DNA of 64,000 nt from Microbacterium sp. LWO14-1.2 (lineage in GTDB: Bacteria > Actinomycetota > Actinomycetes > Actinomycetales > Microbacteriaceae), in assembly GCF_038397715.1 (NCBI RefSeq), contig NZ_CP151633.1, positions 62,001 to 126,000 of the forward strand, read 5' to 3'. A model generated the notes under the pieces. It worked only from the letters and a program-made list of their open reading frames with translations, ran no database searches and was not told the origin of the DNA. Numbering within the stretch: position 1 is the stretch's first letter; each line of letters begins with the position of its first letter. A program made the translations under genes and the position numbers. This document shows, piece by piece, positions 55,045-63,763 of this stretch.

Positions 55045-56217
55045 CGAGCGCGTGGCTGAGCCGGCCCCGGACGCCCGGACGTAGGCGTCGGCGATCGACG
55101 CCAGCACGGCGTCGACATCGGCGTCCGTCGAGGTGCGCCCCAGCGAGAAGCGCAGCACGCTCCTGGCGTCCTGCTCGCTGCGCCCCATCGCCATCACGAC
55201 GTGGGAGGGCTCGGCGACGCCCGCCTGGCAGGCGGATCCGGTGGACGCCGCGACCCCGGCCATGTCGAGCAGGAACAGCAGGCTCTCCCCCACCGCGCCC
55301 GGGAACAGCAGGTGCGCGTTCCCCGGCAGACGGTCGATCGGATCTCCGAGCAGTTCTGCCGCCGGTACGCGCGCGAGCACGCCGGAGACGAGTCGGTCCC
55401 GCAGGACGCCGAGCCTCGCCGCTTCCGCTTCGCGTTCCGCCTCCGCGAGCTCGAGCGCCGTCGCGAATGCTGCGGCGCCAGGGACGTCCTGCGTCCCAGC
55501 GCGGAGGTTCCGCTGCTGCGCCCCGCCGTGCAGCAGCGCGGTCAGGCGAGCCGTGCGCGAGGTCACGAGCGCGCCGACGCCGACGGGGGCGCCGATCTTG
55601 TGACCGGCGACGCTCATCGCCACGAGGCCGGCGGCATCCGGTGCATCCCCGCGCAGCCGACGGAACGACAGCGGAATGTGCCCGAGGGCGGAGACCGCGT
55701 CGAGATGCAGCGGGACGTCCGCCGCCGCCGACGCGCGGGCCAGAGCATCCACGTCGTTGAGGGTTCCCGCCTCGTTGTTCGCGATGAGGGCCGTGGCCAG
55801 CGCTGCGCCGGGAAGCGCGTCGCGGAAGGTGTCCACGGCGATCGCCGCGTGCGACGTCACCCCCACGGAACGCAGCACGGCGCCGTCTGCGATCAGCGCG
55901 CCGACCGTGTCCATCGTCGCGTGATGCTCGGCATCGGGCATCACGATCGCATCCGCACCCGTCCGACGGGCGGCCCACAGCCCCTTGAGGGCGAGATTGA
56001 TCGACTCCGTGCCGCCCGAGGTGAAGACCACCTCGATCGGGTCGCAGTCGAGCACCGCAGCGGCACGTTCGCGAGACTCCTCGAGCAGGCGCCTCGCGTC
56101 CTGCCCCGCGCCGTGCGTCGAGGAGGCGTTGCCGACCACCTCGCTCGCCTGCACCCATGCGTCGCGGGCCTCCGGGCGCAGCGGACTGGTGGCCGCGTGG
56201 TCGAGGTAATGCCGCAT
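55042..56217 (-). CDS. cysteine desulfurase (NifS/IscS-like)
   Basis: About 391 aa, a PLP enzyme that converts cysteine to alanine and transfers persulfide sulfur. It starts MRHYLDHAATSPLRPEARDAW. The PLP Lys is in SVAGHKIGAPVGVGALV, and the sulfur-carrying Cys is in ASTGSACQAGVAEPSHVVMAMG. Immediately upstream of mnmA, where it most likely feeds tRNA thiolation. The start at 56217 is chosen by homology; six more residues from an ATG at 56235 are possible. The two genes are translated in the same order. Confidence 0.93.
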   Translation of the reverse strand: MRHYLDHAATSPLRPEARDAWVQASEVVGNASSTHGAGQDARRLLEESRERAAAVLDCDPIEVVFTSGGTESINLALKGLWAARRTGADAIVMPDAEHHATMDTVGALIADGAVLRSVGVTSHAAIAVDTFRDALPGAALATALIANNEAGTLNDVDALARASAAADVPLHLDAVSALGHIPLSFRRLRGDAPDAAGLVAMSVAGHKIGAPVGVGALVTSRTARLTALLHGGAQQRNLRAGTQDVPGAAAFATALELAEAEREAEAARLGVLRDRLVSGVLARVPAAELLGDPIDRLPGNAHLLFPGAVGESLLFLLDMAGVAASTGSACQAGVAEPSHVVMAMGRSEQDARSVLRFSLGRTSTDADVDAVLASIADAYVRASGAGSATRS

Positions 56218-56344
56218 CTCTCCATGGTCGCGCATTTCGCGCGCATCGGCTCGCCGGCCTTGGCGACCGACTCACGACGGGCGCCGGGATGGGACGATAC
56301 GCGCAGGATTCTGGCACTCAGGTCCAGACCTCTAGGGTGTACTC

Positions 56345-58417
56345 ATGCCCGCGACTCGAGACAGCACCGTGCCCGGGGGTTCCACCCTCGACCACCTCGG
56401 CGTCCGTCTTCACGACGGCGTCGGAACGCTTCGCATCTGGTCACAGAACGCCTCCTCGGTCGAGCTCGTGATCTTCGACGCCGAGGACCTCGACTGGGCG
56501 ACAGATCAGGTGAGCCTCGAGCGCCTCCCCGGAGGCGTCTGGGAGGTCACCACTCCCCTGCTCCAGCCGGGCACGCGCTACGCGATCCGCGTCGGAGGCC
56601 CGCACGGCCCCGGCAACACCTTCAACTCGGAGACCCTGCTGCTCGATCCGTACGCGCGCGGCCTGGCCCAGGGCGGCGGCTACGAGGAGTGGCGGTCGGT
56701 CGTGATCGCCGACGGCTTCGACTGGGGCGAGTCCGCCAAACCGCGCATCCCCCTCGATCGCACCGTGATCTACGAAGGGCACCTCAAGGGCCTCACGAAG
56801 CGGCAGCCGGGCATGCCGCCTGCGCTGCACGGCACCTACGCCGGCCTCGCGCACCCGGCGATGATCGAGTACTTCCACTCCCTGGGCATCACCTCGATCG
56901 AGCTGCTGCCGGTGCACGCCTTCGTTCCCGAGCCCCGTCTCCTCGAACGAGGGCTCACCAACTACTGGGGCTACAACACCCTCAACTTCTTCACCCCGCA
57001 CACCGCCTACGCGACGGAGGACGCACGCAAGGGCGGACCCGAGGCCGTCCTCGCCGAGTTCAAGGGCATGGTGCGCCTGCTCCACGAGGCGGGCCTGGAG
57101 GTCATCCTCGACGTGGTCTACAACCACACCTCCGAGGAGGGCATCGGCGGTCCGAGGTCGAGCCTGCGGGGCATCGACAACGCCGGTTACTATCGGCAGG
57201 ACGCTTCGGGCGTCTACATCGACACGACCGGATGCGGCAACACGCTGAACACGGCGACGGATGCCGGTGCGCGACTCGTGCTCGACTCGCTGCGCTACTG
57301 GGCGCAGGAGATGCAGATCGACGGCTTCCGGTTCGACCTCGCCACCGCCATCGCGAGGGACGAGACCCACGCCTACACGCCCGAGCACCCGCTGCTCGCA
57401 GCCATCGCCGCGGACCCGGTGCTCCGCGACACCAAGCTGATCGCGGAGCCGTGGGACGTGGGGCTGGGCGGGTGGCAGACCGGCAACTTCCCCTCGGGAT
57501 GGCACGAGTGGAACGACCGCTATCGCGACCGCGTACGCAACTTCTGGCTGAGCGACATCGACTACGCCCGACGAGCGTCCGCCCCCGTCGGGATCGGCGG
57601 CTTCGCGACGCGTCTGGCCGGCTCTTCGAACACGTTCTCCGAGGAGCGCGGTCCGCTCGCGAGCGTGAACTTCGTCACGGCTCACGACGGCTTCACCCTG
57701 CACGACCTGGTCTCCTACGACGTCAAGCACAACGAGGCGAACGGCGAGCACAACCGCGACGGCGCCGACACCAACCGCGCCTTCAACCACGGGATCGAAG
57801 GGCCGACCGACGACGCGGCCATCCTCTCCGCGCGCCGCAAGGCCATGCGGAATCTCCTCGGCACTCTGCTCCTGTCGGCGGGCATCCCCATGCTCACCGC
57901 AGGCGACGAGGTCGGTCGCACGCAGCGGGGCAACAACAACGCCTACGCGCAGGACTCACCCCTCACCTGGCTGAGTTGGGATCCGGAGCCGTGGCAGGAG
58001 GATCTCCGCGCGCACGTCACGCGCCTGATCGCCCTGCGCGAGGAGAACCCGGCACTGCGCCCCAGCCGCTACGCGCGTCTCGGCGAGCACATCCCCAACG
58101 CCTCGGTGATGGACTGGTTCGACCAGAACGGCGAGACCATGGAGAGCGAGCAGTGGACCGATCCGGGCAACCGGACGCTGCAGTACGTCGCTGCGTCGAC
58201 GCCCGACCGCGAAGCGGCCAACCGCATCCTCCTCATCGTGCACGGCACCGAGTCGCCGATCGACGTCCGACTGCCCGACGCCCTGGATGATGCGACCCGT
58301 TTCGTGTCTCTGTGGTCGAGTGCGGACGAGCGTCCGGACAGCCACGGCGAGGTGTACGCGCCGGGCGACGTGCTGCCCATCCCCGGCACGTCTATGCACC
58401 TCTTCCGCGTCGAATGA
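56345..58417 (+). CDS. glgX: glycogen debranching enzyme GlgX
   Basis: A 690-aa GH13 isoamylase-type enzyme that cuts alpha-1,6 branches of glycogen. The N-terminal carbohydrate-binding module (about 10-140) is followed by the TIM barrel with VVYNHTSEEG, nucleophile Asp331 in FRFDLATAI, acid/base Glu368 in IAEPWD and FVTAHDGFTLHDLVSY for the third Asp/His. The C-terminal beta domain completes it. TAGGGT at 56333-56338 ends 6 nt before the ATG (leaderless). First gene of glgX-glgE-glgB. Confidence 0.95.
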   Translation: MPATRDSTVPGGSTLDHLGVRLHDGVGTLRIWSQNASSVELVIFDAEDLDWATDQVSLERLPGGVWEVTTPLLQPGTRYAIRVGGPHGPGNTFNSETLLLDPYARGLAQGGGYEEWRSVVIADGFDWGESAKPRIPLDRTVIYEGHLKGLTKRQPGMPPALHGTYAGLAHPAMIEYFHSLGITSIELLPVHAFVPEPRLLERGLTNYWGYNTLNFFTPHTAYATEDARKGGPEAVLAEFKGMVRLLHEAGLEVILDVVYNHTSEEGIGGPRSSLRGIDNAGYYRQDASGVYIDTTGCGNTLNTATDAGARLVLDSLRYWAQEMQIDGFRFDLATAIARDETHAYTPEHPLLAAIAADPVLRDTKLIAEPWDVGLGGWQTGNFPSGWHEWNDRYRDRVRNFWLSDIDYARRASAPVGIGGFATRLAGSSNTFSEERGPLASVNFVTAHDGFTLHDLVSYDVKHNEANGEHNRDGADTNRAFNHGIEGPTDDAAILSARRKAMRNLLGTLLLSAGIPMLTAGDEVGRTQRGNNNAYAQDSPLTWLSWDPEPWQEDLRAHVTRLIALREENPALRPSRYARLGEHIPNASVMDWFDQNGETMESEQWTDPGNRTLQYVAASTPDREAANRILLIVHGTESPIDVRLPDALDDATRFVSLWSSADERPDSHGEVYAPGDVLPIPGTSMHLFRVE

Positions 58418-58423
58418 CCGACG

Positions 58424-58445
58424 GCGCGCCGGTCGTCCGGCGCGC
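58424..58445 (+). terminator. GC hairpin between glgX and glgE
   Basis: GCGCGCCGG and CCGGCGCGC form a perfect 9-bp stem with a TCGT loop, 7 bp after the glgX stop and 36 bp before glgE. It may partly terminate or protect mRNA and set the glgX to glgE ratio; there is no T tract. Confidence 0.5.
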
Positions 58446-58480
58446 TACCCGCTGCCTGGTCGTCGCGGTACTGTCGGGGA

Positions 58481-60553
58481 GTGGCCGCACGCACGAGTAC
58501 CCGCCCGAAGGCTTTCCGGAGTCCCGCTGAGATCCCCCTGCGCCCGCTCGGCGCCGTGCAGGATCCGACCGACCTACGCGCGGGCCGCATACCTCTCACG
58601 GCTCCGACACCGGCTGTCCCCGGCGGCTTCGCGCCGAAGGCGTTCGTGGGCGAGGTCGTCCCGTTCGGAGTCGTCGCGTTCCGCGAGGGTCACGACCTCA
58701 TCGGCGTGCAGCTGCGTCTGACCTCTCCCGCCGGCGAGGAGAGCCTGCACCGCCTCCAGCCCCTCCTCGACGGCACCGACCGCTGGTCAGCCGAGATCGC
58801 GCTCGATGCGCAGGGAACCTGGTCCTTCCGTTTCGAGGCGTTCTCCGACGACTTCGCCACCTGGGCGCACGCGGCGGAGCTGAAGGTCGCGGCCGGCGTC
58901 GACGTGCCGGTGATGGCCGCCCTGGGCGCCGACCTCCTGACTCGCGCGGCCGCCGAGAAGAACCGTCCCCTCGCCCAGCGCCGACTCCTCACAGCACTCG
59001 CTGCGGAACTGCGCACCGGGGACGCCGCGCGCACGCTCGAACTGTCGACCGACCCCGACCTCGCGCGCGTCTTCGCCGAGAGGCCGCTGACCACGCTCCG
59101 CTCCGCCTCCGACGTCCACCGTCTCCTGGTCGAGCGCACCACCGCCGGCGTCGGCGCCTGGTACGAGTTCTTCCCCCGATCCGAGGGCGCGAAGCGTCTC
59201 AAGGACGGAACCATCAAGAGCGGAAACCTCCGGACCGCCGCGAAGCGCCTCCCCGCCGTGGCGGACATGGGCTTCGACATCATCTACCTCGTTCCGGTCC
59301 ACCCGATCGGCACCACCAACCGCAAGGGCCGCAACAACACCCTCACCGCGGAGCCCGGAGATCCCGGCTCGCCGTACGCCATCGGCTCGGCCGAGGGCGG
59401 GCACGACGCGATCCACCCCGAGCTCGGCACCCCGGCGGACTTCCGCGCCTTCGTCCGGGCCGCTCGCAAGGAGGGCCTCGAGGTGGCACTGGACCTCGCT
59501 CTGCAGGCCTCCCCGGACCACCCCTGGGTCGCCGAGCACCCCGAGTGGTTCACCACACTCCCCGACGGCACGATCGCCTACGCCGAGAACCCTCCGAAGA
59601 AGTATCAGGACATCTACCCGCTGAACTTCGACAACGATCCCGCCGGGATCTACGCCGAGATGCTGCGGATCGTGCAGCACTGGGTCCACGAGGGTGTGAG
59701 GATCTTCCGCGTCGACAACCCGCACACCAAGCCGCTGCAGTTCTGGGAATGGCTGATCGCCACGGTCAACGCCGCCGATCCCGACGTCATCTTCCTCGCC
59801 GAGGCGTTCACGAGGCCCGCCGTCATGCGCGCACTCGCCGCGGTCGGATTCCAGCAGAGCTACAGCTACTTCACGTGGCGCAACACGAAGGCCGAGCTCG
59901 AGGAGTTCCTCGACAGCATCGCGCACGAGACCAGCGACTACATGCGGCCGAATCTCTTCGTGAACACCCACGACATCCTCACCGAGTACCTACAGTTCGG
60001 CGGCAGGGCGGCGTACCGCATCCGCGCGTGCATCGGGGCGACCGCGGCGCCCGTGTACGGCGTGTACGCCGGCTACGAGCTCTTCGAGAACGTCGCGCGT
60101 CCCGGCTCCGAGGAGAACATCGACAACGAGAAGTACGAGTTCAAGCTGCGGGACTGGGATGCCGCGGAGCAGGCCGGCGACTCCCTCGCCCCGCTGCTCC
60201 GCCGCCTCAACGGCATCCGTCGCGAGCATCCGGCACTGCGTCAGCTGCGCAACCTCTCGGTGCACTGGAGCGACGACGACGCCATCCTCGTCTACAGCAA
60301 GCACCTCGACGCCGCCTTCACCGGCACGGGCGAGTCCGACACGATCATCATCGTCGCCAACGTCGACCCGCACTCGGTGCGCGAGACCACCGTGCACCTG
60401 GACACGACCGTCTGGGGTGTCCAGCCGGGCGAGTCCTTCGAGGTCGAAGACCTGCTGACGGGCGCCGTCTGGACGTGGACGGATCACAACTACGTGCGGC
60501 TCGACGCGTTCGCCGAGCCGGTGCACATCCTGAAGGTGAGGGGACGAGCATGA
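58481..60553 (+). CDS. glgE: maltosyltransferase GlgE
   Basis: A 690-aa GH13_3 enzyme that transfers maltose from alpha-maltose-1-phosphate to the non-reducing end of an alpha-1,4-glucan, releasing phosphate. The N-terminal beta domains (about 30-190) precede a TIM barrel with SPYAIGSAEGGHDAIHPELGT, nucleophile Asp412 in FRVDNPHTKP and acid/base Glu441 in FLAEAFTRP, all GlgE hallmarks. Start at the GTG at 58481 directly after GGGGA. Its stop overlaps glgB (ATGA). The donor-making enzymes (TreS/Pep2 or GlgC/GlgM) are not in view. Confidence 0.95.
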   Translation: MAARTSTRPKAFRSPAEIPLRPLGAVQDPTDLRAGRIPLTAPTPAVPGGFAPKAFVGEVVPFGVVAFREGHDLIGVQLRLTSPAGEESLHRLQPLLDGTDRWSAEIALDAQGTWSFRFEAFSDDFATWAHAAELKVAAGVDVPVMAALGADLLTRAAAEKNRPLAQRRLLTALAAELRTGDAARTLELSTDPDLARVFAERPLTTLRSASDVHRLLVERTTAGVGAWYEFFPRSEGAKRLKDGTIKSGNLRTAAKRLPAVADMGFDIIYLVPVHPIGTTNRKGRNNTLTAEPGDPGSPYAIGSAEGGHDAIHPELGTPADFRAFVRAARKEGLEVALDLALQASPDHPWVAEHPEWFTTLPDGTIAYAENPPKKYQDIYPLNFDNDPAGIYAEMLRIVQHWVHEGVRIFRVDNPHTKPLQFWEWLIATVNAADPDVIFLAEAFTRPAVMRALAAVGFQQSYSYFTWRNTKAELEEFLDSIAHETSDYMRPNLFVNTHDILTEYLQFGGRAAYRIRACIGATAAPVYGVYAGYELFENVARPGSEENIDNEKYEFKLRDWDAAEQAGDSLAPLLRRLNGIRREHPALRQLRNLSVHWSDDDAILVYSKHLDAAFTGTGESDTIIIVANVDPHSVRETTVHLDTTVWGVQPGESFEVEDLLTGAVWTWTDHNYVRLDAFAEPVHILKVRGRA

Positions 60554-62754
60554 GCTACGTCGAAGACGCGACCGCATCGACGGAGTGGGGTTCCGTCGCC
60601 GCCGGCACACACCACGATCCGCATTCCGTTCTCGGCGCGCATCCGCACGCCGACGCCTCCGAGCGCACCGTCACCGTGATCCGCGTACGGCGCCCTCTCG
60701 CATCGACGGTCGCCGCGGTGTTCCGTGACGGGACGCGCCTGGACCTCCACCACGTCGCACACGGGATCTGGGAGGGCCAGCACGACGGCTCCCCCGTCGC
60801 ATACCGTGTCGCGACGGCCTACGGCGAGGACGAGGAGACGACGGTCGGCGACCCGTACCGGCACACACCCACACTCGGCGAGCTCGATGTGCATCTCATC
60901 GCCGAGGGTCGTCACGAGCGTCTCTGGGAGGTGCTCGGCGCGCACCGGAAGGAAATCGACGGCGACGTCGGTGCGGCCTTCGCCGTGTGGGCGCCCAACG
61001 CCACCGCCGTGCGCGTGGTCGGCGACTTCAACGGGTGGAACGGCGAGGGCCACGCGATGCGTTCCATGGGCGTGAGCGGCCTCTGGGAGCTCTTCATCCC
61101 CGACGTCGCCGTGGGCTCGACGTACAAGTACCAGATCCGCACGCGCGACGGGTCCTGGATCTTCAAGGCCGACCCCATGGCGCAGGCGGCGCAGACACCG
61201 CCCGAGACCGCATCGATCGTGACCGCCTCGTCCTACGACTGGTCCGACGGCGCGTGGATGACGCGGAGAGCCGCCACCCATGCCGTCGCCCAGCCGCTGT
61301 CGGTGTACGAGGTGCATCTCGGATCCTGGCGCTCGGGGCTGGGCTACCGCGACATCGCCGACCCGCTGATCGACCACGTCACCGAGGCCGGGTTCACACA
61401 CGTCGAGTTCATGCCGCTGGCCGAGCACCCGTTCGGCGGCTCCTGGGGCTACCAGGTCAGCGGCTACTACGCGGCGACGAGTCGGTTCGGTTCGCCCGAC
61501 GATCTCCGTTACCTCATCGACCGTCTGCACCAGGCCGGCATCGGCGTCATCATGGACTGGGTTCCGGGGCACTTCCCCAAGGATGCGTTCGCCCTGGCGC
61601 GCTTCGACGGACAGCCGCTCTACGAACACCCGGACCCCCGACGCGGCGAGCACCAGGACTGGGGCACGCTGATCTTCGACTACGGCCGCCCCGAGGTCCG
61701 CGGCTTCCTGGTCGCGAACGCGCTGTTCTGGCTGCAGGAGTTCCACGTCGACGGCCTCCGCGTCGACGCGGTCGCCTCGATGCTCTACCTCGACTACTCC
61801 CGCAAGGCGGGCGAGTGGGAGCCGAACATCCACGGCGGACGCGAGAACCTCGAGGCCATCCGCTTCCTGCAGGAGGTCAACGCGACCGCGTATCGCCTGC
61901 ATCCCGGCGTTCTCATGATCGCCGAGGAGTCCACGAGCTTCCCCGGTGTCACCGCTCCCACGGATCACGCAGGCCTCGGCTTCGGGTTCAAGTGGAACAT
62001 GGGGTGGATGAACGATTCCCTCCAGTACATCGAGCGCGACCCGATGTACCGCTCGCACCACGAGGGCGAGATGACGTTCTCCTTCGTCTACGCGTTCGGC
62101 GAGAACTATCTGCTGCCGATCAGCCATGACGAGGTGGTGCACGGGAAGGGCAGCCTGCTGTCGAAGATGCCGGGCGATCACTGGCACAAGCTCTCGAATG
62201 CCCGCGCCTATCTCGCTTACATGTGGGGGCACCCGGGCAAGAAGCTCCTCTTCATGGGGCAGGAGTTCGGCCAGCTCGCGGAGTGGTCGGAGTCCCGCGA
62301 GCTCGACTGGTGGCTGCTCGATCAGCCCTCGCACGCGCAGCTGCAGCAGTTCGTCAGCGAGCTCAACCACGCTTACCGCGCCCAAGCGCCGCTCTGGGAG
62401 CGCGACACCGACGCTTCCTCGTTCTCCCGCCTCGGGGCCCCCACCTGGGACCCCACGGTCATCGCCTTCGAGCGGCGTGACGCGCACGGCGGACGACTCG
62501 TCGTGATCAGCAACTTCGCCGGCGTGGAGCGGACGGGCTACCGCCTGGAGCTGCCTCGCGAAGGCGTCTGGCAGGAGATCCTCAATTCGGACGCCGCCGC
62601 GTTCGGCGGTCGCGGGTCGGGCAACCTCGGCATGGTCGTCGCGGAGGGCGCAGAGGGCACGGCCCCCGTAGCGACCGTGACGTTGCCCGCGCTGTCCACG
62701 ATCTGGCTGAGGTTCCAGAACGACCCGCACGTCCCCACTGTGAGTCACGGCTGA
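60550..62754 (+). CDS. glgB: 1,4-alpha-glucan branching enzyme
   Basis: A 734-aa GH13 enzyme that makes alpha-1,6 branches. The N-terminal beta domain and CBM48 (FAVWAPNATAVRVVGDFNGWNGEGH, about 145-170) precede the barrel. VHLGSWRSGLGYRDIADPLIDHVTEAGFTHVEFMPLAEHPFGGSWGYQ is followed by nucleophile Asp406 in GLRVDAVASM and Glu459 in MIAEEST. The ATG at 60550 overlaps glgE. A strong bidirectional terminator follows. Last gene of the operon, with GlgE as in mycobacteria. Confidence 0.96.
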   Translation: MSYVEDATASTEWGSVAAGTHHDPHSVLGAHPHADASERTVTVIRVRRPLASTVAAVFRDGTRLDLHHVAHGIWEGQHDGSPVAYRVATAYGEDEETTVGDPYRHTPTLGELDVHLIAEGRHERLWEVLGAHRKEIDGDVGAAFAVWAPNATAVRVVGDFNGWNGEGHAMRSMGVSGLWELFIPDVAVGSTYKYQIRTRDGSWIFKADPMAQAAQTPPETASIVTASSYDWSDGAWMTRRAATHAVAQPLSVYEVHLGSWRSGLGYRDIADPLIDHVTEAGFTHVEFMPLAEHPFGGSWGYQVSGYYAATSRFGSPDDLRYLIDRLHQAGIGVIMDWVPGHFPKDAFALARFDGQPLYEHPDPRRGEHQDWGTLIFDYGRPEVRGFLVANALFWLQEFHVDGLRVDAVASMLYLDYSRKAGEWEPNIHGGRENLEAIRFLQEVNATAYRLHPGVLMIAEESTSFPGVTAPTDHAGLGFGFKWNMGWMNDSLQYIERDPMYRSHHEGEMTFSFVYAFGENYLLPISHDEVVHGKGSLLSKMPGDHWHKLSNARAYLAYMWGHPGKKLLFMGQEFGQLAEWSESRELDWWLLDQPSHAQLQQFVSELNHAYRAQAPLWERDTDASSFSRLGAPTWDPTVIAFERRDAHGGRLVVISNFAGVERTGYRLELPREGVWQEILNSDAAAFGGRGSGNLGMVVAEGAEGTAPVATVTLPALSTIWLRFQNDPHVPTVSHG

Positions 62755-62770
62755 CGCCCGGGGAGGTGAG

Positions 62771-62805
62771 AAGAGGGCGGTGAGACCTGGTCTCACCGCC
62801 CTCTT
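62771..62805. terminator. symmetric terminator between convergent glgB and YbbN-like gene
   Basis: A 17-bp perfect palindrome (AAGAGGGCGGTGAGACC and its complement) around a single base, 16 bp past glgB and 22 bp past the end of the convergent thioredoxin-like gene. It is symmetric, so it can end transcription from both sides. Confidence 0.82.
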
Positions 62806-62827
62806 CGCTCACGCGCTCGAGACGTCC

Positions 62828-63763
62828 TCAGAACAGCAACGACGAGAGTCGGTTCCGAGCGGAGACGACCCGCGGGTCGGCGGTGCCGATGAGCCCGAAG
62901 AGTTCGATCAGGCGCTCGCGCACCGGCGTCCGCTGGTCGGACGGAAGCTGCGCGAACAGCTCGAGGAGTCGCCCGAATGCGTCGTCGACGTGCCCACCGG
63001 CCAGATCGAGGTCCGCGACGTCGAACTGCGCCTGCACGTCGAGAGGCGCCGCAGCGGCAGCAGCCCTGGCATCCTGCAGGTCGAGCTTCTGCACCCGATC
63101 GAGGAGACGCACCTGCCCGAGCCCCGCGATGGCATCCTCGTCTCGCGGATTCTCGGCGAGAGCCTTCTCATATGCACTGATCGCTGCGGCGTAATCGCCG
63201 ACCTCGATCGCGGCGAACGCCTCCGCGTGCAACGGCGGAAGCGGCGGTTCGGCGTCTGCCTCAGCACCCTCCGCATCCGGAGCGCCGACGGGGAGCGTGC
63301 CTGTGACGCCGTTCTGCGCGGCCACCTGAAGCAGCTGTGCGAACACCTCGCGCACCTGCTGCTCCGGCACGGCGCCGGTGAACATCGGCACCGGCTGCCC
63401 GGCGATCAGCGCGACCACCATCGGGATCGACTGCGCTCGGAACCCCTGCGCGAGCTGCGGGTTCGCGTCGACGTCGACCTTCGCGAGGAGGACGCGTCCG
63501 CCGAGTTCGCGGGTGACCTTCTCGATGATGGGGCTCAGCTGCTTGCAGGGCCCGCACCACTCGGCCCACAGGTCGACGACCACGGGCACCGTGCGCGAGA
63601 TCTCGAGGATCTGCCCGAACGACTCGTCGGTCGCGTCGACGACCACGTCCGTCAGCGCACCCGTGGGGGCCGGCGCGGCTCCCGCGGGAGGTGCAGACGG
63701 ACGGTTGCGCAGGCTCGACAGGTCGACGGCGCCACGCATCGCGGCGGGAGAGATATCGGTCAC
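62828..63763 (-). CDS. thioredoxin-fold co-chaperone (YbbN-like)
   Basis: A 311-aa protein. A disordered N-terminus (1-45) leads to a thioredoxin domain (about 45-155) with WCGPC (Cys70, Cys73), then helical TPR-like repeats (AAISAYEKALAENPRDEDAIAGLGQVRLLDRVQKLDLQDARAAAAAAPLDVQAQFDVADLDLAGGHVDDAF) to the end. YbbN-type proteins act as chaperones and redox helpers; both active-site Cys are present here. GTG start overlapping the stop of the upstream gene (GTGA). Confidence 0.9.
   Translation of the reverse strand: MTDISPAAMRGAVDLSSLRNRPSAPPAGAAPAPTGALTDVVVDATDESFGQILEISRTVPVVVDLWAEWCGPCKQLSPIIEKVTRELGGRVLLAKVDVDANPQLAQGFRAQSIPMVVALIAGQPVPMFTGAVPEQQVREVFAQLLQVAAQNGVTGTLPVGAPDAEGAEADAEPPLPPLHAEAFAAIEVGDYAAAISAYEKALAENPRDEDAIAGLGQVRLLDRVQKLDLQDARAAAAAAPLDVQAQFDVADLDLAGGHVDDAFGRLLELFAQLPSDQRTPVRERLIELFGLIGTADPRVVSARNRLSSLLF

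Noticed and set aside
55201..58290. A 1029-codon open frame overlapping the cysteine desulfurase and glgX
   Set aside because: The frame is out of register with glgX and antisense to the desulfurase; the composition is Arg/His-rich noise.
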